Origin: Herbiconiux daphne
Lineage (GTDB): Bacteria; Actinomycetota; Actinomycetes; Actinomycetales; Microbacteriaceae
Length of the DNA stretch: 64,000 nt
Direction: 5' to 3'
Assembly: GCF_024979295.1 (NCBI RefSeq)
Contig: NZ_JANLCJ010000001.1
Coordinates: 434,001-498,000, forward strand
The notes under the pieces are model-generated. The model had not been told where the DNA came from. It did not search any database and saw only the letters and a list, made by a program, of their open reading frames with translations. Numbering within the stretch: the first letter of the stretch is position 1; the number at the start of each line of letters is the position of its first letter. Below are positions 20,094 through 28,581 of this stretch, one piece after another. Position numbers and translations under genes: made by a program.

Positions 20094-20525
20094 ATGGCAG
20101 TTCTGGAACCGTCGCAGATCAGGATGAGCGGCACCGCGCGCACCAAGGAGGACGCGATCGCCGAGGCGAGCGAGATCCTCGTGGGCGCGGGTGCGGTGAC
20201 CGCCGACTACCTCGACTACATGCTCCAGCGTGAGCAGACGGTCTCGACCTACATGGGAAACCTCCTCGCCATTCCGCACGGCACGAACGAGGGCAAGGAC
20301 ACGATCCTCGCGTCGGCGCTCTCGTTCGTGCGCTACGACGAGCCGATCGACTGGGGCGGCGAGGACGTGCGCTTCGTGGTCGGCATCGCCGGCAAGGACA
20401 ACGGGCACATGGAGATCCTCACCAAGATCGCCATCGTGTTCAGCGACGAAGACGAGGTCGAGCGCCTGCTCGGCGCCGAGACCGTCGACGACGTGCTCGA
20501 GATCCTCGGCGACATCAACGAGTAA
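20094..20525 (+). CDS. mtlF: PTS mannitol transporter subunit IIA
   Basis: 143 residues from the ATG at 20094, preceded by GAGGAGGAG. LLAIPHGTNEGKD holds the acceptor His62. It receives phosphate from HPr and passes it to the EIIB domain of MtlA. The C-terminal motif EVERLLGAETVDDVLEIL is typical for the mannitol/fructose EIIA family. It lies between mtlA and mtlD. Confidence 0.95.
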   Translation: MAVLEPSQIRMSGTARTKEDAIAEASEILVGAGAVTADYLDYMLQREQTVSTYMGNLLAIPHGTNEGKDTILASALSFVRYDEPIDWGGEDVRFVVGIAGKDNGHMEILTKIAIVFSDEDEVERLLGAETVDDVLEILGDINE

Positions 20526-20543
20526 CGACGCAAGGAGCTCCAC

Positions 20544-21695
20544 ATGAAAGCCGTTCACTTCGGCGCCGGCAACATCGGGCGCGGGTTCGTGGGGCTGATC
20601 CTGCACGACGCGGGCTACGAACTCGTCTTCGCCGACGTGAACGCCGAGCTGATCGACGCCCTCGCGGCCTCGACGAGCTACGACGTGCACGCAGTGGGCG
20701 AGAACTCGTCGACCCGCACGGTCACCGACTACCGCGCCCTCAACAGCGCGAGCGACGAGGCCGGCGTGATCGCCGAGATCGCTTCGGCCGACATCGTGAC
20801 CACGGCCGTCGGGCCGAACATCCTCAAGTTCGTGGCGCCGGTGATCGCGAAGGCCCTCGAGCAACGCGACGCGGGCCTGCCGCCCCTGACGGTGATGGCC
20901 TGCGAGAACGCGATCAACGCGACGGATGTGCTGCGCGGCGAGGTCGCCACCCGGCTCGAGGGCGGGGAGGCGGCATCCGCTCTCTCGCGCGCGGTGTTCG
21001 CGAACACGGCGGTCGACCGCATCGTGCCCAACCAGGAGCCGGGCGCGGGTCTCGACGTGACGGTCGAGGACTTCTTCGAGTGGGCGATCGAGGCGGGGCC
21101 GTTCGGCGGCAACCCGCCCGTCATCCCCGATGCGCACTTCGTGCCCGACCTCGCGCCCTACATCGAGCGCAAGCTCTTCACGGTCAACACCGGGCACGCG
21201 ACCACGGCCTACTACGGCTACATCGAGGGAGCGACGACGCTCGCCGACGCCCTGTCGATTCCGGAGGTCTTCCTCGAGGTGAAGGCCGTGCTGGCCGAGA
21301 CGAAGGCGCTGCTCGTCGCCAAGCACGAGTTCGACCCGGCGGTGCAGGAGGCGTACCTCGAGAAGAACCTGGTGCGGTTCGCGAACCCCTACCTCACCGA
21401 CACCCCCGAGCGCGTCGGCCGCCAGCCGCTGCGCAAGATCAGCCGGCACGAGCGGTTCATCGGGCCCGCGGCCGAACTGGCGGAGCGGGGTCTCCCGACC
21501 GCTGCGCTGCTGCGCGCGGTGGGCGCGGCCCTGCGCTTCGACGCAACGAGCGACCCGCAGAGCGCGGAGCTGGCCGAGCTCCTCGGCCGCCTGTCGCCCG
21601 AGGAATTCGCCCAGCAGGTCTCGGGGATCGAGCCGGGGCATCCGCTCTTCGCCGACCTGGTGGGCACTATACGATCGGTCGACGCTTTCCGCTGA
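20544..21695 (+). CDS. mtlD: Mannitol-1-phosphate 5-dehydrogenase
   Basis: 383 residues. It begins [17 protein letters not shown], the NAD-binding loop of this family, and contains the helical domain motif [17 protein letters not shown] around residue 212. It oxidises mannitol-1-phosphate to fructose-6-phosphate with NAD+, linking the PTS to glycolysis. An AAGGAG site lies upstream. It ends the mtl operon just ahead of the infA promoter. Confidence 0.97.
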   Translation: MKAVHFGAGNIGRGFVGLILHDAGYELVFADVNAELIDALAASTSYDVHAVGENSSTRTVTDYRALNSASDEAGVIAEIASADIVTTAVGPNILKFVAPVIAKALEQRDAGLPPLTVMACENAINATDVLRGEVATRLEGGEAASALSRAVFANTAVDRIVPNQEPGAGLDVTVEDFFEWAIEAGPFGGNPPVIPDAHFVPDLAPYIERKLFTVNTGHATTAYYGYIEGATTLADALSIPEVFLEVKAVLAETKALLVAKHEFDPAVQEAYLEKNLVRFANPYLTDTPERVGRQPLRKISRHERFIGPAAELAERGLPTAALLRAVGAALRFDATSDPQSAELAELLGRLSPEEFAQQVSGIEPGHPLFADLVGTIRSVDAFR

Positions 21696-21724
21696 TTGCA
21701 TCGGGGCGTTTCATAGCGTAAGCT
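21696..21724 (+). promoter_or_regulatory. infA promoter
   Basis: TTGCAT (21696-21701) and TAAGCT (21719-21724) are 17 bp apart. The -35 box directly follows the mtlD stop. The sequence CTTGATCTTTGGTGT (21723-21737), running from the -10 end through the likely start site, is identical to that at the rplM promoter. The leader to infA is about 85 nt. Confidence 0.6.
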
Positions 21725-21818
21725 TGATCTTTGGTGTTTTCGGCCCGTTTCGCCTGCGCGAATCGCGAGGCCGATCTCCGCACGACCAGCAAATCCTATT
21801 TTTAGCGACAGTGAGGCT

Positions 21819-22040
21819 ATGGCCAAAAAAGACGGTGTTATCGAGATCGAGGGCGCGGTCGTCGAAGCCCTCCCGAACGCGATGTTCAGGGTGGAATTGA
21901 CGAACGGTCACAAAGTGCTTGCCCACATCTCGGGCAAGATGCGCCAGCACTACATCCGCATCCTCCCCGAGGACCGCGTGATCGTGGAGTTGAGCCCTTA
22001 TGACCTCACCCGTGGCCGGATCGTCTACCGCTACAAATAA
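21819..22040 (+). CDS. infA: Translation initiation factor IF-1
   Basis: 73 residues, the exact family length: [27 protein letters not shown], an OB fold. IF-1 blocks the A site of the 30S subunit during initiation. It leads the infA-rpmJ-rpsM-rpsK cluster after its own promoter. Confidence 0.98.
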   Translation: MAKKDGVIEIEGAVVEALPNAMFRVELTNGHKVLAHISGKMRQHYIRILPEDRVIVELSPYDLTRGRIVYRYK

Positions 22041-22109
22041 ACCGCTGCTGGAAAGTAACGGCCCCGCGGCACTCCGCGAGGTACGAGGACAGCGAAGAGA
22101 GAACGAACA

Positions 22110-22226
22110 ATGAAGGTCAACCCCAGCGTCAAGCCCATCTGCGAGCACTGCCGCGTGATCCGTCGTAACGGTCGCGTCATGGTGATCTGCAAGAGCAACC
22201 CGCGTCACAAGCAGCGTCAGGGCTGA
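22110..22226 (+). CDS. rpmJ: 50S ribosomal protein L36 (zinc-binding form)
   Basis: 38 residues, [19 protein letters not shown] followed by [18 protein letters not shown]. The zinc ribbon Cys11, Cys14, Cys27 and His33 is complete, so this is the zinc-containing (C+) paralogue. A purine-rich GAAGAGAG lies upstream. It is 69 bp downstream of infA. Confidence 0.97.
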   Translation: MKVNPSVKPICEHCRVIRRNGRVMVICKSNPRHKQRQG

Positions 22227-22263
22227 TCGCCCGCTCGCTGCGCGAGACAACTGAATACAGATA

Positions 22264-22338
22264 GGCAGTGCCAGATGCCGCCCGCTCCGTGCGGGCGGCG
22301 GACACCCCCGGTTGGAGGCCGGAGCACAGGCACTGTCC
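22264..22338 (+). promoter_or_regulatory. Structured leader upstream of rpsM
   Basis: In the 145-bp gap before rpsM, an outer stem pairs GGCAGTGCC (22264-22272) with GGCACTGTC (22329-22337). Inside it a nine-bp hairpin pairs GCCGCCCGC (22277-22285) with GCGGGCGGC (22291-22299) around a TCCGT loop. No T-run follows. The nested shape and its position just upstream of an S13 gene suggest an RNA element with regulatory or processing function. I cannot match it to a named leader family. Confidence 0.5.
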
Positions 22339-22371
22339 CACACCTCCACTCATCAACAGGAGATAGCCACC

Positions 22372-22749
22372 ATGGCACGTCTAGCAGGAGTTGACATTCC
22401 CCGCGACAAGCGCGTGGAAGTAGCCCTCACGTACATCTACGGCGTCGGCCGCACGAGGGCCCTCAAGACCCTCGCCGACACCGACATCTCAGGAGACATC
22501 CGGGTCAAAGACCTGACCGACGACCAGCTCGTCGCTCTCCGCGACTACATCGAGGGCAACTACAAGGTTGAGGGTGACCTCCGCCGCGAGGTCGCCGCCG
22601 ACATCCGCCGCAAGGTCGAGATCGGCAGCTACGAGGGTGTTCGCCACCGCAAGGGGCTCCCCGTGCGCGGCCAGCGCACCAAGACCAACGCTCGCACCCG
22701 CAAGGGCCCGAAGCGCACCGTGGCAGGCAAGAAGAAGGCCGGCCGCTAA
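22372..22749 (+). CDS. rpsM: 30S ribosomal protein S13
   Basis: 125 residues from the ATG at 22372 with AGGAG (22358-22362) upstream. [30 protein letters not shown] and the C-terminal [22 protein letters not shown] are S13 signatures. S13 contacts P-site tRNA and forms bridges to the 50S subunit. Confidence 0.98.
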   Translation: MARLAGVDIPRDKRVEVALTYIYGVGRTRALKTLADTDISGDIRVKDLTDDQLVALRDYIEGNYKVEGDLRREVAADIRRKVEIGSYEGVRHRKGLPVRGQRTKTNARTRKGPKRTVAGKKKAGR

Positions 22750-22803
22750 CAACCGATTTGCGCCGGGTGAAACTGGCGTAGCCACTCAGATTCAGGAGAA
22801 ATC

Positions 22804-23202
22804 ATGGCAGCACCCAAGTCGGCTGTTCGCAAGCCGCGCAAGAAAGAGAAGAAGAACGTCGCCGTGGGCCAGGCCCACATCAAGTCGACGTTCAACAACA
22901 CGATCGTCTCGATCACCGACACGACCGGCGCCGTCATCAGCTGGGCATCCAGCGGTGGAGTCGGCTTCAAGGGTTCGCGCAAGTCGACCCCGTTCGCCGC
23001 TCAGCTCGCTGCGGAGTCCGCAGCCCGCCAGGCGCAGGAGCACGGCATGAAGAAGGTCGACGTGTTCGTCAAGGGCCCGGGTTCGGGCCGCGAGACCGCG
23101 ATCCGCTCGCTCCAGGCCGCCGGCCTCGAGGTGGGCTCGATCAACGACGTCACCCCGCAGGCGCACAACGGATGCCGCCCGCCCAAGCGCCGCCGCGTGT
23201 GA
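22804..23202 (+). CDS. rpsK: 30S ribosomal protein S11
   Basis: 132 residues, containing [27 protein letters not shown] and the ending [13 protein letters not shown]11 lies on the 30S platform near the E site. AGGAGA precedes the ATG. In many actinobacteria rpsD follows; here rpoA comes next. Confidence 0.98.
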   Translation: MAAPKSAVRKPRKKEKKNVAVGQAHIKSTFNNTIVSITDTTGAVISWASSGGVGFKGSRKSTPFAAQLAAESAARQAQEHGMKKVDVFVKGPGSGRETAIRSLQAAGLEVGSINDVTPQAHNGCRPPKRRRV

Positions 23203-23220
23203 CGTTCTCACGCTGATTCG

Positions 23221-23254
23221 CCGACGGGGTGCGCTTGTGTGCGCGCCCCGTCGG
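23221..23254 (+). terminator. Strong hairpin between rpsK and rpoA
   Basis: CCGACGGGGTGCGC (23221-23234) pairs with GCGCGCCCCGTCGG (23241-23254) over 14 bp with one wobble, around a TTGTGT loop. No T-run follows. It may be a partial terminator or a processing site that sets the rpoA level apart from ribosomal proteins. Confidence 0.55.
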
Positions 23255-23289
23255 TGAACTCGTTCTTCACAACTCAATACCTCTGCACG

Positions 23290-23313
23290 TGAGTGTCATA
23301 TAGCGGACACTCA
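23290..23313 (+). promoter_or_regulatory. 8-bp dyad upstream of rpoA
   Basis: TGAGTGTC (23290-23297) and GACACTCA (23306-23313) are perfect inverted repeats around ATATAGCG, ending 16 bases before the rpoA GTG. In RNA this would form a hairpin next to the ribosome binding site; in DNA it could be an operator over a weak TATAGC -10 box. Confidence 0.4.
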
Positions 23314-23329
23314 GCTGAAAGGAATAACA

Positions 23330-24319
23330 GTGCTCATTGCACAGCGCCCAACTCTCACCGAAGAGAACATCTCGGAGTTCCGCTCGCGGTTCGTCATCGA
23401 GCCGCTCGAGCCCGGCTTCGGCTACACGCTCGGCAACTCGCTCCGCCGCACGCTTCTCTCGTCCATTCCCGGCGCTGCTGTCACGAGCATCCGCCTCGAC
23501 GGCGTGCTGCACGAGTTCAGCACCATCCCCGGTGTGAAAGAAGACGTCACCGAGATCATCCTGAACATCAAGGGCCTCGTCGTCTCGAGCGAGCACGACG
23601 AGCCGATCACCGCCTACCTGCGCAAGCACGCGTCGGGCGAGGTCACCGCGGCCGACATCTCGGCTCCGGCCGGTGTCGAGATCCACAACCCCGAGCTCGT
23701 CATCGCGACGCTCAACGACAAGGCGAAGTTCGAGCTCGAGCTCATCATCGAGCGCGGCCGCGGCTACGTGTCGGCGACCCAGAACCGCAGCGAGTTCTCC
23801 GAGGCCGGTCAGATTCCGATCGACTCGATCTACTCGCCCGTGCTCAAGGTGACCTACCGCGTCGAGGCCACCCGTGCCGGTGAGCGCACCGACTTCGACC
23901 GCCTCGTGGTCGACGTCGAGACGAAGCCGGCCATCACTCCGCGCGACGCCATCGCCTCGGCCGGCCGCACGCTGACCGAGCTGTTCGGTCTGGCCCGCGA
24001 GCTCAACTCCGCGGCCGAGGGCATCGAGATCGGCCCCGCGCCGGTCGACGCCGTTCTGTCGTCGGAGCTGTCGGTTCCGATCGAAGACCTCGACCTGTCG
24101 GTGCGCTCCTACAACTGCCTCAAGCGCGAGGGCATCAACACGGTCTCCGAGCTCGTGGCCCTGTCGGAGACGCAGCTGATGAACATCCGCAACTTCGGAC
24201 AGAAGTCGGTCGATGAGGTGAAGGACAAGCTCGTCGAGCTCGGCCTCTCGCTGAAGGACACCGTTCCCGGTTTCGACGGCGCTCACTTCTACGGCGGATA
24301 CGACGACGAGAACGTCTGA
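23330..24319 (+). CDS. rpoA: DNA-directed RNA polymerase subunit alpha
   Basis: 329 residues. The N-terminal dimerisation domain includes [30 protein letters not shown]; a linker leads to the C-terminal domain (about 250-315) with [20 protein letters not shown] and [13 protein letters not shown], which binds UP elements and activators. GTG start at 23330 with AAAGGA upstream. Conserved order rpsK-rpoA-rplQ, but without rpsD. Confidence 0.98.
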   Translation: MLIAQRPTLTEENISEFRSRFVIEPLEPGFGYTLGNSLRRTLLSSIPGAAVTSIRLDGVLHEFSTIPGVKEDVTEIILNIKGLVVSSEHDEPITAYLRKHASGEVTAADISAPAGVEIHNPELVIATLNDKAKFELELIIERGRGYVSATQNRSEFSEAGQIPIDSIYSPVLKVTYRVEATRAGERTDFDRLVVDVETKPAITPRDAIASAGRTLTELFGLARELNSAAEGIEIGPAPVDAVLSSELSVPIEDLDLSVRSYNCLKREGINTVSELVALSETQLMNIRNFGQKSVDEVKDKLVELGLSLKDTVPGFDGAHFYGGYDDENV

Positions 24320-24377
24320 GACGACGCGTCGACCCTTCTTCCAACCTGACCAACTGACCCACATCTGGAGATAAGAA

Positions 24378-24965
24378 ATGCCAAAGCCAACCAAGGGACC
24401 CCGTCTCGGTGGCGGACCGGCGCACGAGCGCCTGCTCCTCGCGAACCTGGCTGCCGCCCTGTTCACCCACAAGAGCATCAAGACGACCGAGACCAAGGCC
24501 AAGCGGATGCGTCCGCTGACCGAGCGTCTCATCACGTTCGCCAAGCGCGGCGACCTGCATGCGCGTCGTCGCGTGCTCGCCGTGATCGGCGACAAGAACG
24601 TCGTGCACGAGCTCTTCACCGAGATCGCCCCGCTGATGGCGGAGCGTGAGGGCGGCTACACCCGCATCACGAAGCTCGGCTACCGCAAGGGTGACAACGC
24701 TCCGATGGTGCAGATCGAGCTCGTGCTCGAGCCGGTCGCGCCGAAGAAGAAGTCGACCGCGAAGACCGCCGCCCCCGCGACCCCCGCTGGTGCGGCTCCG
24801 GTCGAGGAGGAGACCGAGGTCGAGGCTCCGGCCGACACCGAGGCCGCTGCCGACGAGACCACCGAGGCCCCTGAGGCCGAGGCGTCCGACGCCGAGGCTC
24901 CCGCTGCCGACGAGGCCGCCGCTGAGCCGGCCGCCGACGAGGCTCCCGCGGAGGAGACCAAGTAG
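24378..24965 (+). CDS. rplQ: 50S ribosomal protein L17 with acidic C-terminal tail
   Basis: 195 residues. The L17 core occupies about residues 1-122 ([40 protein letters not shown]). The following 70 or so residues are low-complexity Ala/Glu/Asp/Pro with no hydrophobic core. Standard L17 is 115-130 residues. A TGGAG site precedes the ATG. L17 lies near the tunnel exit of the 50S subunit. Confidence 0.96.
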   Translation: MPKPTKGPRLGGGPAHERLLLANLAAALFTHKSIKTTETKAKRMRPLTERLITFAKRGDLHARRRVLAVIGDKNVVHELFTEIAPLMAEREGGYTRITKLGYRKGDNAPMVQIELVLEPVAPKKKSTAKTAAPATPAGAAPVEEETEVEAPADTEAAADETTEAPEAEASDAEAPAADEAAAEPAADEAPAEETK

Positions 24966-24978
24966 CACCCGCTGCACC

Positions 24979-25015
24979 AAGAGGGCCCGCATCCGTCGAG
25001 GATGGGGGCCCTCTT
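24979..25015 (+). terminator. Terminator of the rpoA-rplQ unit
   Basis: AAGAGGGCCC (24979-24988) pairs with GGGCCCTCTT (25006-25015), with an inner stem CATCC/GGATG. CGCTTT follows. It lies 13 bases after the rplQ stop. Confidence 0.8.
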
Positions 25016-25024
25016 CGCTTTAAG

Positions 25025-25927
25025 ATGGACGACGTGCCGGAGGACGTGAGCGTGCAGAGTGGGATGCGGCGGATCCGCCTCGACCTGGCCTACGACGGCA
25101 CCGACTTCTCGGGCTGGGCCCGACAGCCGGGGCTGCGCACCGTGCAGGGGGTGCTGGAAGAGACGATGGCGACCATCCTGCGGCGCTACCCGCCGCATCC
25201 GGTGCTGTACGTCGCCGGGCGCACGGATGCCGGCGTGCACGCCACGGGCCAGGTCGCGCACGTCGATCTCGCCACCGACCAGCTGCGGAGCCTGCGCCGC
25301 CGGGGTGCGCCCGCGGGCATCGGCGAGGCCGAACTCGCGCAGCTGCTCGGGCAGCGCATCAACGGCGTGCTCGGGGCCGACTCCGACGTGGTGGTGCGCT
25401 CGTCCACGTTGGCGCCCGAGGGCTTCGACGCGCGCTTCTCGGCGATCTGGCGGCGTTACCGCTACCGGGTGGCGGATGCCGCGGCCGAGCACGATCCGCT
25501 CGAGCGCCGGCGCACGGTGCGGCACCCGACCGAGCTCGACGTGGAGGCGATGGACACCGCGGCGCGAGCCCTGCTCGGCCTGCACGACTACGCGACGTTC
25601 TGCAAGCCCCGCCCGCACTCCACCACCATCCGCACCCTGCGCTCGTTCGCCTGGCGCCGGCAGGCGGATGGCGTGCTGATCGCCTCGCTGGAGGCGGATG
25701 CGTTCTGCCACAGCATGGTGCGCTCCCTCGTGGGGGCGACCGTGGCCGTGGGCGACGGCTCGCTGAGCGGCGACGACGTCGTGCGGCTCCGCGACGAGGG
25801 GCAGCGCACGGGCGAGTTCCTGGTGATGCCGGCGAAGGGTCTCACGCTCACCGAGGTGGGCTATCCGGCCGCCGGTGATTTCGCGACCCGGGCCGAGCAG
25901 ACCAGGGCGCGTCGTGAGCTCATTTGA
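25025..25927 (+). CDS. truA: tRNA pseudouridine(38-40) synthase TruA
   Basis: 300 residues. The catalytic motif GRTDAGVHATGQVAH has Asp68. The enzyme converts uridines 38-40 in the anticodon arm to pseudouridine. The family core starts at RIRLDLAYDGTDFSGWARQ, about residue 15, so a later GTG (25046 or 25052, behind GGAGG) could be the real start; the ATG at 25025 is kept as the longest form. The conserved order rplQ-truA-rplM is kept, but a terminator lies before it. Confidence 0.92.
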   Translation: MDDVPEDVSVQSGMRRIRLDLAYDGTDFSGWARQPGLRTVQGVLEETMATILRRYPPHPVLYVAGRTDAGVHATGQVAHVDLATDQLRSLRRRGAPAGIGEAELAQLLGQRINGVLGADSDVVVRSSTLAPEGFDARFSAIWRRYRYRVADAAAEHDPLERRRTVRHPTELDVEAMDTAARALLGLHDYATFCKPRPHSTTIRTLRSFAWRRQADGVLIASLEADAFCHSMVRSLVGATVAVGDGSLSGDDVVRLRDEGQRTGEFLVMPAKGLTLTEVGYPAAGDFATRAEQTRARRELI

Positions 25928-25952
25928 CCGCGCCGGTGCTATCGCCTATTCT
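25924..25952 (+). promoter_or_regulatory. rplM-rpsI promoter
   Basis: TTGACC (25924-25929) and TATTCT (25947-25952) are spaced by 17 bp, close to consensus. The -35 box overlaps the truA stop codon. CTTGATCTTTGGTGT (25951-25965) follows, identical to the infA promoter region. The leader to the rplM GTG is about 145 nt, and I see no recognised element in it. Confidence 0.7.
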
Positions 25953-26105
25953 TGATCTTTGGTGTGCTCGCCTCATAGCGAACCACCCGTAGTTGAGCCC
26001 TCCATCGGATGCGTTCGCCCTGGTTCCGTCGATCTGACAACAGGGAAAACGCCCACCGGAGTGGGATTCACGAACTCCTCACTCGAACAAGAAAGCAGCA
26101 CTACT

Positions 26106-26552
26106 GTGACGCGTACTTACTCCCCGAAAGCCAGCGAAGTCCAGCGCGGCTGGGTCATCATCGACGCCACCGACGTCGTTCTGGGCCGCCTGGCCAGCCA
26201 CGCCGCCGCCATCCTGCGCGGTAAGAACAAGGCGACCTTCACCCCGCACATGGACATGGGCGACTTCGTCATCATCGTCAACGCCGACAAGGTCGCCCTG
26301 ACCGGTTCGAAGCTGGCGCAGAAGAAGGCCTACCGCCACTCGGGTTACCCGGGCGGCCTCACCGCCGTCTCGTACTCCGAGCTGCTCGAGAAGAACCCCG
26401 AGCGCGCGGTCGAGAAAGCCATCCGCGGCATGCTCCCCAAGACCTCGCTCGGCCGCGACCAGTTCCGCAAGCTGAAGGTCTACGCAGGCCCTGAGCACCC
26501 CCACGCTGCTCAGCAGCCCACCCCGTACATCCTCGACCAGGTCGCCCAGTAG
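26106..26552 (+). CDS. rplM: 50S ribosomal protein L13
   Basis: 148 residues from the GTG at 26106, giving the usual start [39 protein letters not shown] and [22 protein letters not shown] segments are L13 signatures. Longer in-frame extensions upstream reach into the leader and are not supported. L13 is an early 50S assembly protein and pairs with rpsI. Confidence 0.96.
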   Translation: MTRTYSPKASEVQRGWVIIDATDVVLGRLASHAAAILRGKNKATFTPHMDMGDFVIIVNADKVALTGSKLAQKKAYRHSGYPGGLTAVSYSELLEKNPERAVEKAIRGMLPKTSLGRDQFRKLKVYAGPEHPHAAQQPTPYILDQVAQ

Positions 26553-26599
26553 CGTCCCGCGTTCGTTCAGCAGACTCAGACAAAGGACTCATCAGTACC

Positions 26600-27085
26600 G
26601 TGGCGAAGATCGCAGACCAGATTGACGTGGCTCCCGAGAGCTACTCCACCGAAACCCCGGCCGACGAGGCGCCTCGCGCGCCCCGCGCCGTTCTCACCGT
26701 GTCGGGAGCGGCCGTCGGCCGCCGCAAGCAGGCCATCGCCCGCGTGCGCCTCGTTCCCGGCGCCGGCACCCTCACGGTCAACGGCCGTGAGTTCGCCGAC
26801 TACTTCCCCAACAAGCTGCACCAGCAGCTGATCAACGATCCCTTCAAGGTGCTCGACCTGCTCGGCTCCTACGACGTGGTCGCGAAGATCACCGGTGGTG
26901 GCCCCTCGGGTCAGGCCGGCGCCCTGCGTCTCGCCATCGCGCGTGCGCTGAACGAGATCGACCGCGACAACAACCGTGCCCAGCTGAAGAAGGCCGGCTT
27001 CCTCACCCGTGACGCCCGCGTCATCGAGCGCAAGAAGGCCGGTCTCAAGAAGGCCCGTAAGGCGTCGCAGTTCTCGAAGCGCTGA
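26600..27085 (+). CDS. rpsI: 30S ribosomal protein S9
   Basis: 161 residues from a GTG with AAAGGA upstream. About 35 N-terminal residues are an acidic, disordered extension. The S9 core starts at [17 protein letters not shown]; the C-terminal tail ends [12 protein letters not shown], whose last Lys-Arg reaches P-site tRNA. Normal S9 is about 130 residues. Confidence 0.96.
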   Translation: MAKIADQIDVAPESYSTETPADEAPRAPRAVLTVSGAAVGRRKQAIARVRLVPGAGTLTVNGREFADYFPNKLHQQLINDPFKVLDLLGSYDVVAKITGGGPSGQAGALRLAIARALNEIDRDNNRAQLKKAGFLTRDARVIERKKAGLKKARKASQFSKR

Positions 27086-27099
27086 TCGCGCTTCGGCTC

Positions 27100-27105
27100 T
27101 ACGCT
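27100..27105 (+). promoter_or_regulatory. Leaderless -10 box (TACGCT) of glmM
   Basis: TACGCT ends six bases before the glmM ATG at 27112, and no Shine-Dalgarno sequence precedes the start. Confidence 0.45.
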
Positions 27106-27111
27106 TAGCGT

Positions 27112-28476
27112 ATGGCTCGCCTGTTTGGCACCGATGGGGTGCGTGGGCTCGCGAACCAGGATGTCACCGCCGACCTCGCTCTTCGGATCGCTCAGGCCGG
27201 TGCACGCGTTCTGGGGGCTGAAGCCCGAAATGCTGGTCGTCGACCGGTTGCCGTGGTCGCTCGCGACCCACGGCAATCGGGCGACTTCATCGCGGCCGCG
27301 GTCTCGGCCGGTTTCGCGAGCTCCGGTGTCGACGTTCTCGACGCCGGCGTTCTGCCCACCCCGGCGGCCGCCTTCCTGATCGCCGACATCGGCGCCGACT
27401 TCGGCGTCGTCATCTCGGCGTCGCACAACCCGGCCCCCGACAACGGCATCAAGTTCTTCGCGCGGGCGGGCAAGAAGCTGCCCGACGAGGTCGAGATCGC
27501 GATCGAGGCCGCCCTCGAGCATCCGCAGCTCGCGCCGCTCGGCGGCGACATCGGCCGCATCAAGCGGTTCGCCGACGCCGAAGACCGCTACGTCGTGCAC
27601 CTTTTGACGACGCTGCCGCACCGCCTCGACGGCCTGCACGTCGTGCTCGACTGCGCGCACGGCGCCGCGGCAGGCGTCTCGCCCGAGGCGTTCAGCCAGG
27701 CGGGTGCGCGCATCACCGTGATCGGCAACGATCCGAACGGCATGAACATCAACGACGGCGTGGGTTCGACCCACCTCGACAAGCTCGCGGCCGCGGTCGT
27801 GGCCGCCGGCGCGGATGTCGGCATCGCCCACGACGGCGACGCCGACCGGTGCCTCGCGGTCGATGCGAACGGCAAGGTCGTCGACGGCGACCAGATCATG
27901 GCCATCCTCGCCCTCGCCCAGTTCGAGCGCGGCGCCCTTCGCGAGAACACCCTCGTCGCCACGGTGATGAGCAATCTCGGTCTCAAGGTGGCGATGGCCC
28001 AACACGGCATCGCGATGCTCGAGACCCGGGTGGGCGACCGCTACGTGCTCGAGGCGATCAACGAGAAGAAGCTCAGCCTCGGTGGGGAGCAGTCGGGCCA
28101 CATCATCTTCGCCGACCACGCCACAACGGGTGACGGCATCCTCACCGGCCTGCAGCTGCTGAGCCAGATGGCGGCCACGAAGAAGACCCTCGCCGAACTC
28201 GCGAGCGTGATGAAGGTCTACCCGCAGACCCTCGTGAACGTGCGCGGCGTCGACCGCGACGGTGTGTCGACCGATCGCGTGCTCGCGCAGGCCGTGGCCG
28301 AAGCCGAGGCCGACCTCGGCGAGACCGGCCGCGTGCTGCTGCGCCCCTCGGGCACCGAACCGCTCGTGCGCGTCATGGTGGAGGCCGGCGACCAGGCCAC
28401 GGCCGACCGCATCGCCGAGTCGCTCGCCGACGTCGTGCGCCAGCGCCTCTCGACCGGCGTCGAGCAGAGCATCTAA
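27112..28476 (+). CDS. glmM: Phosphoglucosamine mutase
   Basis: 454 residues, starting [12 protein letters not shown]. The phospho-serine loop [14 protein letters not shown] has Ser104, the metal-binding loop is AHDGDADRC, and the sugar-binding loop is GGEQSGHI. It interconverts glucosamine-6-phosphate and glucosamine-1-phosphate for UDP-GlcNAc and peptidoglycan. glmS lies 1.1 kb downstream, so two consecutive steps of the pathway are neighbours. Confidence 0.97.
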   Translation: MARLFGTDGVRGLANQDVTADLALRIAQAGARVLGAEARNAGRRPVAVVARDPRQSGDFIAAAVSAGFASSGVDVLDAGVLPTPAAAFLIADIGADFGVVISASHNPAPDNGIKFFARAGKKLPDEVEIAIEAALEHPQLAPLGGDIGRIKRFADAEDRYVVHLLTTLPHRLDGLHVVLDCAHGAAAGVSPEAFSQAGARITVIGNDPNGMNINDGVGSTHLDKLAAAVVAAGADVGIAHDGDADRCLAVDANGKVVDGDQIMAILALAQFERGALRENTLVATVMSNLGLKVAMAQHGIAMLETRVGDRYVLEAINEKKLSLGGEQSGHIIFADHATTGDGILTGLQLLSQMAATKKTLAELASVMKVYPQTLVNVRGVDRDGVSTDRVLAQAVAEAEADLGETGRVLLRPSGTEPLVRVMVEAGDQATADRIAESLADVVRQRLSTGVEQSI

Positions 28477-28487
28477 CCCGCCCTTCC

Positions 28488-28561
28488 CCCCTTTCGCGAG
28501 TGGTCACTTTCGGCGCTAAAACCGCGGTTTTAGCGCTGAAAGTGACCACTCGCGAAAGGGG
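28488..28561. repeat. 74-bp near-perfect palindrome between convergent glmM and coaA
   Basis: The halves 28488-28524 and 28525-28561 are reverse complements over 37 bp with one G/T mismatch (28512 with 28537). The centre is AAAACCGCGGTTTT, with no loop. The half-site contains CGCGAGTGGTCACTTTC. It occupies most of the 105-bp gap, so it may act as a two-way terminator, but its length and loop-free centre are unusual. A shorter relative with GAGAAGTCACTTTTC is at 49235-49291. Confidence 0.9.
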
Positions 28562-28581
28562 ACGAGGGGACGCGGGGCGGG

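Noticed and set aside
14023..21695. The mtl locus as a mobile island
   Set aside because: No integrase, transposase, flanking direct repeats or tRNA are seen, and base composition looks like the surroundings.
25924..25927. Sequencing error because the rplM -35 box overlaps the truA stop
   Set aside because: Both signals are good on their own; overlapping use of the bases is plausible.
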